A stretch of DNA of 64,000 bases from Mesorhizobium sp. RMAD-H1 (GCF_014191375.1 NZ_JACHWN010000001.1:186001-250000), one strand, 5' to 3'; shown: positions 19,428 through 31,259, counted from the first letter of the stretch. Notes: generated by a model not told the origin, from the sequence alone. Program-made: numbers and translations.

Positions 19428-20573
19428 ATGGAATCCTTTGGAAGTTTTCGCCGCAAATTCGCACCTTGGGACGATCCGGCGGCAAAGCCCTATATAAGCT
19501 TCGAGAATGTCACCAAGGTCTTCGGCAATTTCACCGCCGTCGATGATCTTTCTCTCGATGTCTTCAATCGCGAATTCTTCGCGCTGCTGGGCGCCTCGGG
19601 CTGCGGCAAGTCCACGCTGTTGCGCATGCTGGCGGGTTTCGAGGAGCCGACCTCCGGCCGCATCCTGCTCGACGGGCAGGATCTGCGCGGCATTCCGCCC
19701 TACCGCCGCCCGGTCAACATGATGTTCCAGTCCTATGCGCTGTTTCCGCATATGACGGTGGAGGGCAATATCGCCTTCGGCCTGAAGCAGGACGGCATGG
19801 CGAAATCGGAGATCGAGGAGCGCGTCGCCGAAGTGCTCAAGCTCGTCAAGCTCGAGCAGTTCGCCAAGCGCAAGCCGCATCAATTGTCGGGCGGCCAGCG
19901 CCAGCGCGTGGCGCTCGCCCGCGCCGTGGCCAAGCGTCCGAAGGTGCTGCTTCTGGACGAGCCGCTCGGCGCGCTCGACAAGAAGCTGCGCGAGGAGACG
20001 CAGTTCGAGCTGATGGACCTGCAGTATAAGCTCGGTCTCACCTTCATGATCGTCACCCACGACCAGGAGGAGGCGATGACCATGGCCGACCGCATCGCGG
20101 TCATGGATCGCGGCCATATCATGCAGGTGGCCACGCCCGCCGAGGTCTATGAGGCGCCGGCCTCCAAATTCGTCGCCGATTTCATCGGCAATGTGAACCT
20201 TCTGGAAGGTACGGTCGAGAAGATCGCCAATGGCGAGGCCGAGATCACGGCCGCGGCGCAGGGGCTCACCATCCGTGCCGAGACGGGCAGGGCGCTCACG
20301 CCCGGCCAGCAGGTCTGGTTTGCGGTGCGGCCGGAGAAGATCCGCATCAGCCGGGAAAAACCGCAGGAGGCTTCCTTCAACGCCGTCGAGGGCGAATTGT
20401 GGGATATCGCCTATTTCGGCGACATGACGGTGTTCCACATCAGGCTCGACAATGGCGCGCTGATCAAGGCCTCGAGCCTCAATGCCGTGCGCAAGACGGA
20501 AAATCCGCTCACCTATGACGAGCGCGTCTGGGTCAGCTTCGATACGGACGCCGGGCTGGTCCTGACGGCATGA
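19428..20573 (+). CDS. potG: polyamine ABC transporter ATP-binding protein
   Basis: About 381 residues. Walker A is GASGCGKST, the Q-loop MMFQSYALFPHMTV, the ABC signature LSGGQRQRVALARA, Walker B VLLLDEPLGALD and the switch His in IVTHDQEEAMTMADR. The C-terminal TOBE-like domain (about 280-380) is the regulatory part seen in PotA/PotG. An ATG at 19428 is taken; a GTG four codons upstream is an alternative. It overlaps potH by ATGA if potH begins at 20570. It drives the importer encoded by the flanking genes. Confidence 0.93.
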   Translation: MESFGSFRRKFAPWDDPAAKPYISFENVTKVFGNFTAVDDLSLDVFNREFFALLGASGCGKSTLLRMLAGFEEPTSGRILLDGQDLRGIPPYRRPVNMMFQSYALFPHMTVEGNIAFGLKQDGMAKSEIEERVAEVLKLVKLEQFAKRKPHQLSGGQRQRVALARAVAKRPKVLLLDEPLGALDKKLREETQFELMDLQYKLGLTFMIVTHDQEEAMTMADRIAVMDRGHIMQVATPAEVYEAPASKFVADFIGNVNLLEGTVEKIANGEAEITAAAQGLTIRAETGRALTPGQQVWFAVRPEKIRISREKPQEASFNAVEGELWDIAYFGDMTVFHIRLDNGALIKASSLNAVRKTENPLTYDERVWVSFDTDAGLVLTA

Positions 20574-21499
20574 AGGGAAACGCGGCCATGCAGAAGCTCA
20601 TCGCCGCCATCGCCGGGCGGCTCGTCATCGTCGTGCCCTATCTCTGGCTTTTCCTCTTCTTCCTCGTGCCCTTCTTCATCGTCCTGAAGATATCGATGTC
20701 GGAAGTGGCGATGGCCATTCCCGCCTATCAGCCCGTCTTCGATCTGGCACAGGGGCTCGCGGCCAATTTCGAGAAGCTGAAGCAGCTTTCCCTGGACAAT
20801 TACCGCTGGCTCCTCGACGATGCGCTCTATTTCAAGGCCTATGTGTCGAGCCTTTCCATCGCCGCCGTCTCGACGGTGCTGACGCTCCTCGTCGGCTATC
20901 CGCTCGCCTATGGCATGGCGCGTGCCCCCTCGACACTCCGCCCGACCTTGCTGATGCTGGTCATCCTGCCGTTCTGGACGAGCTTCCTGATCCGCGTTTA
21001 CGCCTGGATCGGCATTCTGAAGCCGGAAGGGCTGCTCAACCAGTTCCTGATATGGGCGCATGTCATCGACACGCCGCTCACCATTCTCAACACCAATACG
21101 GCCGTCTTCATCGGCATTGTCTATTCCTATCTGCCTTTCATGGTGCTGCCGATCTATTCCTCGCTCGACAAGATGGATTATTCGCTCATCGAGGCGGCGC
21201 AGGATTTGGGTTGTCCGCCCTTGACCGCCTTCTGGAAGATCACGTTCCCGCTCTCCATCCCCGGCGTCATCGCCGGCTGCTTCCTGGTCTTCATTCCGGC
21301 GGTGGGCGAATTCGTCATTCCGGATCTCCTCGGCGGGTCGCAGACGCTGATGATCGGCAAGACGCTCTGGAGCGAATTCTTCTCCAACCGCGATTGGCCG
21401 GTCTCGTCCGCTGTCGCCGTGGTGCTGCTCGTCATCCTGGTCGTGCCGATCGTGCTCTTCCAGCGGGCGCAGGCGCGCGCGCAGGAAAGCGGGAGGTAG
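20570..21499 (+). CDS. potH: polyamine ABC transporter permease (PotH-type)
   Basis: A 309-residue inner-membrane permease with about six helices. The first is LVIVVPYLWLFLFFLVPFF. The EAA-type cytoplasmic loop is EAAQDLGCPPLTAFWKITFP. The start overlaps the potG stop (ATGA); a second in-frame ATG at 20588 has AAGGGA nine bases upstream and may be the true start. It pairs with the following permease to form the transmembrane channel. Confidence 0.92.
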   Translation: MKGNAAMQKLIAAIAGRLVIVVPYLWLFLFFLVPFFIVLKISMSEVAMAIPAYQPVFDLAQGLAANFEKLKQLSLDNYRWLLDDALYFKAYVSSLSIAAVSTVLTLLVGYPLAYGMARAPSTLRPTLLMLVILPFWTSFLIRVYAWIGILKPEGLLNQFLIWAHVIDTPLTILNTNTAVFIGIVYSYLPFMVLPIYSSLDKMDYSLIEAAQDLGCPPLTAFWKITFPLSIPGVIAGCFLVFIPAVGEFVIPDLLGGSQTLMIGKTLWSEFFSNRDWPVSSAVAVVLLVILVVPIVLFQRAQARAQESGR

Positions 21500-21508
21500 G
21501 AGGCGCAG

Positions 21509-22327
21509 ATGAACACCACCTGGTCGCGTTTCAATATCGTTTCGGTCGTGCTGGGCTTTGCCTTTCTTTACCTGCCGATCGTGCTGCTGGTGATCTATTC
21601 CTTCAACGAATCCCGCCTCGTCACTGTCTGGGCGGGCTTCTCGACGAAATGGTATGTCGAGCTCTTCCGCAACCGCGCGCTCATGGATGCTGCCTGGGTC
21701 ACCGCCCGCATTGCCTTCCTCTCGGCGAGCGTGGCGACGGTGCTGGGAACGCTCGCGGCGATCGCGCTCACGCGCTACACGCGCTTCCGCGGCCGCCTGC
21801 TTTTTTCCGGCATGGTCTATGCGCCCCTGGTCATGCCTGAGGTCATCACCGGCCTGTCGCTGCTTCTGCTTTTCGTCGCGATCGGCTTCGACCGCGGCTT
21901 CTGGACCGTGACCCTGGCGCACATCACCTTTTCGATGTGTTTCGTCGCGGTGGTCGTGCAGTCCCGGCTCGTCACTTTCGACCGCTCGCTGGAAGAGGCG
22001 GCGATGGATCTGGGCGCACCGCCCGTCACCACATTCTTCAGGATCACGCTTCCCGTCATCCTGCCCGCCGTCATCTCGGGCTGGATGCTCGCCTTCACGC
22101 TTTCGCTCGACGATCTGGTGATCGCGAGCTTCACCTCGGGGCCAGGTGCCACCACCCTGCCGATGAAGATCTACAGCCAGGTGCGGCTCGGCGTGACGCC
22201 TGAGATCAACGCGATCTGCACCATCCTCATCGCCATCGTCGCGACGGGTGTCATCATCGCCTCCGTTGTCAACAAGCGGCGCGAGGTCCAGCGCATCCGC
22301 GACGAGCAGGCCGCATTCCGGATTTAG
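21509..22327 (+). CDS. potI: polyamine ABC transporter permease (PotI-type)
   Basis: 272 residues, multiple membrane helices beginning VLGFAFLYLPIVLLVIYSFN. The EAA loop EEAAMDLGAPPVTTFFRITLP contacts the ATPase. It follows potH by nine bases with GGAGG before the ATG, and ends the importer operon. It is the second half of the membrane channel. Confidence 0.92.
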   Translation: MNTTWSRFNIVSVVLGFAFLYLPIVLLVIYSFNESRLVTVWAGFSTKWYVELFRNRALMDAAWVTARIAFLSASVATVLGTLAAIALTRYTRFRGRLLFSGMVYAPLVMPEVITGLSLLLLFVAIGFDRGFWTVTLAHITFSMCFVAVVVQSRLVTFDRSLEEAAMDLGAPPVTTFFRITLPVILPAVISGWMLAFTLSLDDLVIASFTSGPGATTLPMKIYSQVRLGVTPEINAICTILIAIVATGVIIASVVNKRREVQRIRDEQAAFRI

Positions 22328-22422
22328 GAGAGTAAAGGGAAGAAAGGCAGCAGGCGGTACGGTTTTGCCTTCTTCTTTCCAGATGAAACGCTTGCAGGAG
22401 GTGGAGCGGAAGGCATGCTGCC

Positions 22423-24303
22423 CTACTGCCCCTGCCCTATCCCCCTGCTCATCGGTGAGATGAAGGGCCGGTCCCAGGAGCCGCCGACGAAGAAATTGAT
22501 CGGCTGCGGCGCTTGCGGCGGCTGGGCGTTCTGATTTTGGGCCTGGTTCTGCGCCGCGGGAAATGCGATCTCGCCCGAAAGCGCCAGGCTTCTGTCGAGG
22601 AAGGGAACGATGCCGGCAAGCGTCAGCACCCCGTTGCCGGTCTCCACCTGGGCGCTGTCGAGTGTCGCGATGCCTTCGGCGATCGTGGCCTTCATGGTGA
22701 GCCGGTTGAAGGCGAGGGAGGCGTCCTGCTTGCGCTCCAGGGCAAAAAAGCGGTCGGTGCGCGCCTTGTTGATGAAATCGTTGAAATCGAACCCCTTCAT
22801 CTGCCCTTGACCCAGGTCGAGCGAGATGTTGCCGCTGGCGCTGTCGGGCAGCGAAGACCATTTCGTGAGCGGGCTTTTCATGAGCAGCGATACGGTGCCC
22901 TTGCCGCTCAGGAAAGGTTGCTTCATACCGAGTGCCGAAGCGAAGGCCGCGCTGTCGAGATCTGTTCCGTTGAAACGCAATTCGCCACTGGCGTCATCGG
23001 CATTCCTGGCGATCTGGACATTGGCCTGAACCGAGCCGTTGAAGGCCCTGGCGTCGCCGATGTCGAAGATCGCGCGCCCGCCCTTCACCTGCACCGCGGC
23101 AGCGAGGTTGGCGAGGCCGACCGGGCCGACCGTGGCATTCTGGGCCGAAAGCCTGAGGTCGAGATCGAGCTGGTTGATGAACTGCGTATCGATCTCGTCA
23201 TTCGTGCCGTCGCGGGGCAGCGGAATGAAGGCCGATATCAGCGAGCGCAGGTCGAGCGTCTCGAAGGCGAGCGTGCCGGTGACCGCCGGTACCGGTTGTT
23301 CCAGCCCGATCTCGATCACCCCCTTGGCCGATTGCTTGTCGGTCGTAAGCGTCACATCGTTGAGCTTCGCCCGCTTCGGCGTGAGCGTGACATTGGCCGC
23401 AAGCTCGACCGCGCCGATCATCGACGAGCTGCCGTAAGAGCTCCGCCCGGCCCATCGCATCGTCTCGCCGAGGGAGGGGGAATTTGCCGTCAACGCCCCT
23501 TCGAAGAACATGTTCTGGGAGATATTGGCATTGCCTTCGAACGTGAAGGTGAGCGGCTTCGATGTCACGCTTGCGGTAATGGCGCTCATCCCGTTGGCAA
23601 GCAGGACCAGCGCCTGGTTCGCCGTGAAATTGATCTCCGCCGCTTCGCCACGCCAGTTGGCGCGGCCGCGGAAACTGGCCGGGCTCGATGTCTGCGGCCA
23701 GTCGAGCGTGCCGTTGATGTCGGAGACCTGCTCCTCGAGCGGCGACCCGAAGCGACGATATGCAAGCGATCCGTTCTCGATGACGATGCGGCCGAAGGGC
23801 TGCGATGCGAGCTGGTCCACCTTCGGGTTCTCGGGATTGTCGGCCACCAGCTTCTTGGCGGTGCGGATGACCATGCCGAGCCGCCCCTGCGAGTTGGCGG
23901 CCGCCGTGAAGAGTTGCGGCAGGTCGATGATCGGCTCGTTCAGCCTGAAGCGCGGATGGACGATGCGTGTTTCCGAAAACGAGATGTGCCCCATCAGCGC
24001 GTCGAGAGGCGAAAGCTGTACGTCGATGCGATCGGCGCTCATCACCGGCTGCTGGCCGCCTTCACCGAGCTTGCTCAAGGTGACGTCGCTCAGCGACGCC
24101 TGGAACACCGGAAAGACCGTCAGCCTCGGCGGCTGGCGCAGCTCGACGCTATACCCAGTCCAGGCGCTGATTTCCTGTGCGAGCCTGATGCGGATCGCAT
24201 CCGTGGAAACGATGAAGGGCAGAGCGGCGATGACCGCCGCAACGGCTGCCGCCGCGAGGACAATGATCGCCAGAATGGGGCGCAGCAGTCGAGGCCAGGA
24301 CAT
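22423..24303 (-). CDS. AsmA-family protein
   Basis: About 626 residues. A single N-terminal membrane helix (LRPILAIIVLAAAAVAAVIAA) near residues 6-26 anchors a long beta-rich region, as in AsmA/TamB-like proteins that span the periplasm and affect outer-membrane lipid content. The N-terminal ISAWTGYSVELRQPPRLTVF segment and the C-terminal GNGVLTLAGIVPFLDRSLALSGE region fit the family. The ATG at 24303 (MSWPRLLRP) is preferred because it places the anchor at the extreme N-terminus; the longer frame adds 19 residues. The C-terminus is Gln/Asn/Pro-rich. No operon partner is evident. Confidence 0.85.
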   Translation of the reverse strand: MSWPRLLRPILAIIVLAAAAVAAVIAALPFIVSTDAIRIRLAQEISAWTGYSVELRQPPRLTVFPVFQASLSDVTLSKLGEGGQQPVMSADRIDVQLSPLDALMGHISFSETRIVHPRFRLNEPIIDLPQLFTAAANSQGRLGMVIRTAKKLVADNPENPKVDQLASQPFGRIVIENGSLAYRRFGSPLEEQVSDINGTLDWPQTSSPASFRGRANWRGEAAEINFTANQALVLLANGMSAITASVTSKPLTFTFEGNANISQNMFFEGALTANSPSLGETMRWAGRSSYGSSSMIGAVELAANVTLTPKRAKLNDVTLTTDKQSAKGVIEIGLEQPVPAVTGTLAFETLDLRSLISAFIPLPRDGTNDEIDTQFINQLDLDLRLSAQNATVGPVGLANLAAAVQVKGGRAIFDIGDARAFNGSVQANVQIARNADDASGELRFNGTDLDSAAFASALGMKQPFLSGKGTVSLLMKSPLTKWSSLPDSASGNISLDLGQGQMKGFDFNDFINKARTDRFFALERKQDASLAFNRLTMKATIAEGIATLDSAQVETGNGVLTLAGIVPFLDRSLALSGEIAFPAAQNQAQNQNAQPPQAPQPINFFVGGSWDRPFISPMSRGIGQGQ

Positions 24304-24479
24304 CAGGCGCAGTCCACCAATAAAATGTTCGCCATTCCGTTTAAACCAGCTATGCGGCAATTCAAGACTTTGCTGATGTTATTCCATGAATTGGGCTGAA
24401 AATTCAGTCGGATCGCATTTTTCTGCTTGCTGCCGCTTCGTGGTGCGTTGCAACATGCCGCCAGGCTGAGGAGGAGCAT

Positions 24480-26438
<1,959 letters not shown>

Positions 26439-26748
26439 AGAGATATGCTTGATGAAGGATTGCGGCAGTGTTTACCGCGTTTTCACAGCCGATATTTTTT
26501 CGTAAAAAAATCGGCGGCCCGTTAAGGCTTTGTTAGGGAAACTTGCGCGATAAGAGCCTTAACACACTGGTAATGGTAAGGCCGTCGGCCCCAATGCTTT
26601 TGTGCCCCTTTTTTCTCTGTTGTACAGCTTTTCAGCGCCGGCTTGTCCGGCGCTTTTTTTATGGCAGTCGTCAAAAGGCGATATGCGAATAGGGCAGGGA
26701 AATAACAGTCGAGAGAGCGGAAGGCCGGGTATTCTTGCCCTACTGCCC
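26439..26748. other. 310-bp intergenic region with a possible small RNA
   Basis: Between aacS and the convergent kinase gene. It contains an inverted repeat GCCGA...TCGGC enclosing an A/T stem at about 26488-26514. GTTAAGGCT at 26521-26529 is perfectly complementary to AGCCTTAAC at 26555-26563, and that arm can also pair with GGTAAGGC at 26575-26582. A strong forward terminator follows at 26634-26660. No ORF with a ribosome site was seen. A short forward-strand noncoding transcript is possible. Confidence 0.35.
26634..26660 (+). terminator. intrinsic terminator (forward strand)
   Basis: Stem AGCGCCGG / CCGGCGCT (8 bp, perfect) with a CTTGT loop, followed by seven T residues. It lies about 200 bp downstream of the aacS stop, which is unusually far for that gene and is one reason to suspect a separate short transcript ending here. 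Confidence 0.8.
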
Positions 26749-29700
26749 TCAATCCGCCAGGACTCTCGTCGAGGGAAAGGAAACCTCGACCATGGTGCCG
26801 CTGCCGGGCGTCGATTCGATCGAGAACGCGGCCCTGTTGGCTTCGACCATCGCCTTGGTCAGGGGAAGGCCCAGGCCGGTGCCGTCCTGCCGCCAGTCGG
26901 CATGCCCATCCGAAGGGGGGCGCTTCAGCGTGTTGACCTGCTTGAACGGCTTCAGCGCCTGCTCGACTTCGGCGGGGCTCATGCCGACGCCCGTGTCGCG
27001 CACCCGCATCACCACGCCGCCATTCGCCTCATAGCTGGTCGACACGATGACCTGCCCTCCCGGCGCGGTGAAGCGCACGGCGTTGGACAGGAGGTTCAGC
27101 GCGATCTGCTTGATCGAGCGCGCGTCGGCGACGATGTCGGGCAGGTTCGCGGGGAAGCTCGAGCGGATGATGACGCGCTCGCGGTTGGCTTGCGGCTGCA
27201 TGATCGCCACCGCCTCGGCGATCGCCTCGTTGAGCGACACCGCCTCGAACTCCATGTCGAGCCCGCCCGCCTCGATCTTGGAGATATCGAGGAGGTCGTT
27301 GACCAGGGCGAGCACATGATTGCCCGAGCGGTTGATGTCGCGCAGATAGTCGCGATAGCGCTCATTGCCGATGGGGCCGAATTTCTCGTCCGACATCAGC
27401 TCGGAAAAGCCGATGATGGCGTTGAGCGGCGTGCGGATTTCATGGCTGATGCGCGCCAGGAACTCGGTCTTCTGGCTGGAGGCCCGCTCCGCCTCACGCC
27501 GCGCATTGGTCAGCTCCTCTTCGGCGCGCTTCCAATGCGTGATATCCCGCAGGACCGCACAATAGCTGTTCGAGGCGGCAAGCTTGCCGATGGTCATGAA
27601 CATCGGGATGAAGCGGCCCTGTGCCTCGCGGCCGATCACTTCACGCCCGTCATTGAGCACGCTCGCAACGCCATTGTCCGCCAGCCCGTCGAGATAGTCC
27701 AGTGCGGCGCGCTGGCTCTCGATGGCGAAGAGCATGGAGAAGGACTTGCCCTTGATCTGTTCGGGTTCATAGCCGAAGAGGGCGGCTGCCGAATGGTTCA
27801 TCGAGCGGATCAGCCCGTCGGAGCCGATGATGACCACGCCGTCCGTCGCGGTGTCGAGAATGCCGGTCAGCTCGTCGATGCGGGTCTGGAGCGCGCGCTT
27901 TTCCTCCTCCGACAGCTCGGCCGGGCCGGCCTGCGGCTCATCGGGAACGTTCGGCTGCGGCATGAGGCTGAGCATCAGCGCGCGGCCACCTTTCCACGGC
28001 ACGGATTGCAGATGCGCTTCCACCGCCCGCTCGCCGCCATCGGCGCGGCGCAGGACCACGGCGCCCGGCTTTCCGTCTTCTCCCATGCGCCGCTCGGCAA
28101 ACAAGGCCTCGAGCCCGCCCGCTTCGATCAGCGCCTCGGTCGTCTCGTAGCCGGTGAGGTCGAGCAGCGCCTGGTTGGCATAATGCACGATGTCGCCGGA
28201 ATGGATGAGGACGGGCAGGGGGAGCCGGGCGATGATGGCGATGTCGTCGTCATTGCCTTCTTCAGCCGCCTCGGCCGGGGCCGGCTCCGCGTCCTGCTTT
28301 GTCTCGGGCAAAACCGGTTCCGCCGGTGCTGGCGAGGAGGCGATCGTCCCGGAAAGAGCCGGGGCGGTGTTGTCCTGCACGATCGCAATCTCTTCGGCCT
28401 TGGCCGGCGGCGCCACTTCCGCTTCTGCGGCGGCGCTCACCGGCGCGCGCGGATCGGGCACAGGTTCGGCATCCGGCACTTTGGCCGTCGCCTTGTCCGC
28501 TGCCGCCGCTTCGGCAATGATATCCCTGGCGGGGCCGCTTTCTGCCGGCACGCTCGTTCTGATCTCGTTTTTATCCGGTTCCGCCTTCGGCTCTTCGCGC
28601 GGCTCCTGCGATGAAGGCGCCTGCCGTTTGGTGATGCCGATACCTTCGCGCCGCAGGCGATCGGCGATTTCGCGGAAGGCGTTGCGCTCCGTCGGCGTCA
28701 GCCCGCCTTCGCTGCGGGGCGCGCGGTGTTCCTCCAGGCGGATGATCTTGTCGTGGATGCGCCGCCCGGCCGACGAAGTCAGCTCCAGCGCCGGCTTTTC
28801 GCCTTGGAACGGATCCTGGCTTTCCCTTCCGGAATCCGCAGCGGCTTCCAGCTTCTGCGAGAGCTTTTCACCAAGGTCGACAATGCCTGCAGGCGATGCA
28901 TCTTCCTGCTGCGGAAAATCTACCGTCGTCGTTTCCTGCGGCGCAGCCGGACCGGCGATGAGCGCCAGCCCGATCGCCTCGGGGTCGTCCTGCGCCTCGC
29001 CGGTGCGTACCACGCCGAAGCCGCGGAAGCCGAGGAATGTACGCTCGCGCGAATAGACGGGGAGCGCCGCAAGGTCGACGGGCGCGCGAAGCGATGTGCC
29101 CTGGATCGGCCAGAGCACGGCGCGTCCGGACCAGGTGTCGCGCCCTTCCAGAAGCGTCGCGATCGTTCCGTCCGCGTCGAAACCGAAGACCCGGGCGACA
29201 TCGGTGAAGCGACGGCCGATCACGTCGGCCGCCAGCGGGCCGACGGCCGCGGCGAATTCCGGCGAGATTTCGCTGAAGACCGTATCGGCGTCGACTTTCC
29301 AGACGAAACGGGCGGGAGCGGCATTCGGATTGTGAACGAAGGCCTGGGGCGGCGTGGGCGGCGCGCTCACCTCCTCCGGCGCTTCTGCAAGGGCCATTTC
29401 CGTGGTTGGCTCTGCCGCAACGGGCTCTGCCGCATCCGGTGTATCGTCATATTCCGGCGAGGGGACATCATCCGGCGAAGGAACTTCCGCATCGGCGATC
29501 ACGGCTGCGGCAGCTGTGGCCACCGGCACGGCTTCACTGACCGCCTCAGGCGCTGCCGCTTCCTCGCTTTCCCTTTCCGCAACGACGAACAGAAGATGGC
29601 GGTAGGGATCATCCGCGAGACGCGCAATGCCGGCCGGTACGCTCCGTTTCCCGGCGCGCACGCGGCGCTTGACCATACGGTTTTCCTCGTCGCGAACCTC

Positions 29701-30207
29701 GACCACCAGGTCGCTCAGCGTCGTCGGCAGCATGCCCAGCGCCTCGAAATGGGCGGAGCTGGCGAGAACGGCGCCGGCCTCATCGAGAAGCGCGACATGG
29801 GTGCTCTCGTCGCCAAGGCCGGAGATCGCCGCCTCGGCGGCTGTCTGCCGTCCGGCGGCTGCGAGAACACGCGCCGGCATGCCGTCGGGCAGCTTGATGT
29901 CGAAAATCTCGAAGCGCACCAGCCGCGACGTAAGGCCGGAGGCCAGGCGCGCCGAGACGATCCGGATCGTGCCGGCCTGGGAGCCGTCAAGCGCCATGAT
30001 CTGCCGCTTCGTCTGCACGGCCAAACCCGGATCGCTGCCGAGAATATCGTCGATCCTGTCGAAGTCGAACATCGCCGCGCCGGGTCCGTTCGCCCAGATC
30101 ACGGATGTAAGGTCAGGTGAAATCACGACGAGCGCATCGCCGCGCACAAAGCGCTCCCGGATGCCGTCCAGAACGGCAACATCAATGAAGGGATAGGTCC
30201 CCGGCAT
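26749..30207 (-). CDS. PAS-domain sensor histidine kinase of the PdhS/DivJ/PleC type
   Basis: 1152 residues with no obvious membrane helix, so probably cytoplasmic. The N-terminal half contains PAS-like sensor segments (about 1-190 and 300-400) separated by long acidic Ala/Glu/Pro linkers. Two clearer PAS domains lie at about 660-760 and 800-910 ([15 protein letters not shown]). The kinase core follows: H-box [20 protein letters not shown] near residue 920, N-box [13 protein letters not shown]1 VRDTGVGMS and G2 [12 protein letters not shown]. This H-box form is typical of kinases that act on the cell-cycle regulator DivK in alphaproteobacteria. Assignment to PdhS itself needs a phylogeny. It is a single gene ending beside the possible small RNA. 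Confidence 0.85.
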   Translation of the reverse strand: MPGTYPFIDVAVLDGIRERFVRGDALVVISPDLTSVIWANGPGAAMFDFDRIDDILGSDPGLAVQTKRQIMALDGSQAGTIRIVSARLASGLTSRLVRFEIFDIKLPDGMPARVLAAAGRQTAAEAAISGLGDESTHVALLDEAGAVLASSAHFEALGMLPTTLSDLVVEVRDEENRMVKRRVRAGKRSVPAGIARLADDPYRHLLFVVAERESEEAAAPEAVSEAVPVATAAAAVIADAEVPSPDDVPSPEYDDTPDAAEPVAAEPTTEMALAEAPEEVSAPPTPPQAFVHNPNAAPARFVWKVDADTVFSEISPEFAAAVGPLAADVIGRRFTDVARVFGFDADGTIATLLEGRDTWSGRAVLWPIQGTSLRAPVDLAALPVYSRERTFLGFRGFGVVRTGEAQDDPEAIGLALIAGPAAPQETTTVDFPQQEDASPAGIVDLGEKLSQKLEAAADSGRESQDPFQGEKPALELTSSAGRRIHDKIIRLEEHRAPRSEGGLTPTERNAFREIADRLRREGIGITKRQAPSSQEPREEPKAEPDKNEIRTSVPAESGPARDIIAEAAAADKATAKVPDAEPVPDPRAPVSAAAEAEVAPPAKAEEIAIVQDNTAPALSGTIASSPAPAEPVLPETKQDAEPAPAEAAEEGNDDDIAIIARLPLPVLIHSGDIVHYANQALLDLTGYETTEALIEAGGLEALFAERRMGEDGKPGAVVLRRADGGERAVEAHLQSVPWKGGRALMLSLMPQPNVPDEPQAGPAELSEEEKRALQTRIDELTGILDTATDGVVIIGSDGLIRSMNHSAAALFGYEPEQIKGKSFSMLFAIESQRAALDYLDGLADNGVASVLNDGREVIGREAQGRFIPMFMTIGKLAASNSYCAVLRDITHWKRAEEELTNARREAERASSQKTEFLARISHEIRTPLNAIIGFSELMSDEKFGPIGNERYRDYLRDINRSGNHVLALVNDLLDISKIEAGGLDMEFEAVSLNEAIAEAVAIMQPQANRERVIIRSSFPANLPDIVADARSIKQIALNLLSNAVRFTAPGGQVIVSTSYEANGGVVMRVRDTGVGMSPAEVEQALKPFKQVNTLKRPPSDGHADWRQDGTGLGLPLTKAMVEANRAAFSIESTPGSGTMVEVSFPSTRVLAD

Positions 30208-30469
30208 GCCAGTCGTTACCCGTTTGCTTGTCGATAGGCCCTGATACGAGCTTCTTCTTATGCTCAGAACCGAGCGTTTTTGCTTAATATCGCGTTAATA
30301 AGGCATAGTCATCCCCAGCGTCTACAAAAGCGCGCGACATGGCAATGGTTTTTCTGAACCGTTAGTTAATGTCCCCAGGGTAGGGGCCTTCCCACCCCAG
30401 GGTGGGAGTTCTCCCATCTCGATGATGGGCGCTTTCCCATCCTGAAAGAAAGGGCTTGCGCTGATGACG
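30208..30469. other. kinase-phasin intergenic region with stacked GC hairpins
   Basis: Upstream of both the kinase (reverse) and phasin (forward) genes. At about 30392-30409 the perfect palindrome TCCCACCC-CA-GGGTGGGA occurs, followed by CCCATC-TCGAT-GATGGG at about 30413-30429 and a further TTCCCATCC copy. These lie upstream of the phasin promoter. Their role is unknown; they may be leader structures of a transcript or protein-binding sites. No coding ORF is convincing. Confidence 0.4.
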
Positions 30470-30519
30470 ATTGTGCAGTGCAAAATTATATTGCAATGCA
30501 CAATGGCGAATGCTATATA
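30470..30519 (+). promoter_or_regulatory. phasin promoter with candidate PhaR operator
   Basis: A palindrome with 14-bp arms (30470-30483 and 30491-30504, one mismatch) contains TGCAGTGCA and TGCAATGCA, both fitting the TGC-N3-GCA core bound by PhaR repressors. The right arm overlaps a candidate -35 TTGCAA (30491-30496). A 17-bp spacer then leads to -10 TATATA (30514-30519). The phasin ATG is 64 bp further on. Confidence 0.65.
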
Positions 30520-30582
30520 TAAAAACACGATAGGTGAGGAAACCCATCCGAAACCATTTCGGACAGCAAAAAGGGCCTCGAA

Positions 30583-31032
30583 ATGAGCAAGAAGCCAGAA
30601 GCAGACATATTCGCATTCCCGGGTTTCGACCCGAATATCGTGACCGATCGCGTGCGCGAGTTCACCGAAGGCAGTATTGCGCAGTCCAGGGAGGCCTATG
30701 CCAGGTTCAAGGACCAGGCGGAAGCCGCGCAGAAGACCCTTGAGACCACGCTTGAGGCCGCCCAGTCCACCGGCACCGAACTGTCGCGGAAGGCGATTTC
30801 GGCGCTGCGCGCCAATACGGATGCAGGCTTCACGCATCTGGAAGCGCTTTTCGGCGCCAAGACATTCGCCGATGCCATCGAATTGCAGACCGCCTTCGTG
30901 CGCCAGCAGACGGAACTTGCCGTCGAGCAGGCCAAGGAATTCCAGTCCGCTGCGACGAAAGCCGTCGAAGCCATGGTGAAGCCCACCAAGGCAGCCATGG
31001 AAAAGGCAGCCAAGGACACGAAAGCGGCCTGA
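30583..31032 (+). CDS. phasin family protein (PHB granule-associated)
   Basis: 149 residues, almost wholly helical and Ala/Glu/Lys-rich, as in phasins that coat polyhydroxybutyrate granules. Key stretches are GFDPNIVTDRVREFTEGS, TEGSIAQSREAYARFKDQAE and FVRQQTELAVEQAKEFQ. The C-terminus is Lys/Ala-rich (AAMEKAAKDTKAA). It has its own promoter with a candidate PhaR operator and a terminator directly downstream, so it is monocistronic. PhaR would relieve repression when PHB accumulates. Confidence 0.9.
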   Translation: MSKKPEADIFAFPGFDPNIVTDRVREFTEGSIAQSREAYARFKDQAEAAQKTLETTLEAAQSTGTELSRKAISALRANTDAGFTHLEALFGAKTFADAIELQTAFVRQQTELAVEQAKEFQSAATKAVEAMVKPTKAAMEKAAKDTKAA

Positions 31033-31135
31033 CCGCTTCCCTGGGTCATACCATATGCGATTTCCAGCGGCATTCCTCCTCCCGTCCGCTGGAAGGTGAG
31101 GCCGGGCTTCTCCTCCCGTTCGGTCTCCTTCTCAG

Positions 31136-31165
31136 AAAAGGCCGGGTTCCTCCCCCGGCCTTTTT
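31136..31165 (+). terminator. phasin gene terminator
   Basis: Stem AAAAGGCCGGG / CCCGGCCTTTTT around a TTCCTCC loop, with a T5 run, about 100 bp downstream of the phasin stop. The A-run on the 5' side makes it potentially bidirectional. Confidence 0.85.
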
Positions 31166-31230
31166 CTGTGCGCCGTCGTCTCAGTTATGAAATCGTTGGC
31201 ACGAATGCTGCAGAATGCTGCGCTAAAGGC

Positions 31231-31259
31231 TTGCAAATCGCTTCGATTCTCCGTATGTG
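31231..31259 (+). promoter_or_regulatory. possible tRNA-His promoter
   Basis: TTGCAA at 31231-31236, a 17-bp spacer, and TATGTG at 31254-31259, about 50 bp before the tRNA. It is a plausible housekeeping promoter, but the -10 is weak. Confidence 0.35.

Noticed and set aside
20513..22861. 782-codon reverse ORF opposite potH, potI and the end of the AsmA-family gene
   Set aside because: It is antisense to clearly conserved transporter genes, with His/Arg/Asp-rich composition typical of shadows in GC-rich DNA.
26602..28614. 670-codon forward ORF opposite the histidine kinase
   Set aside because: It lies antisense to the kinase catalytic core, has shadow-like Arg/His-rich composition and no recognisable domain.
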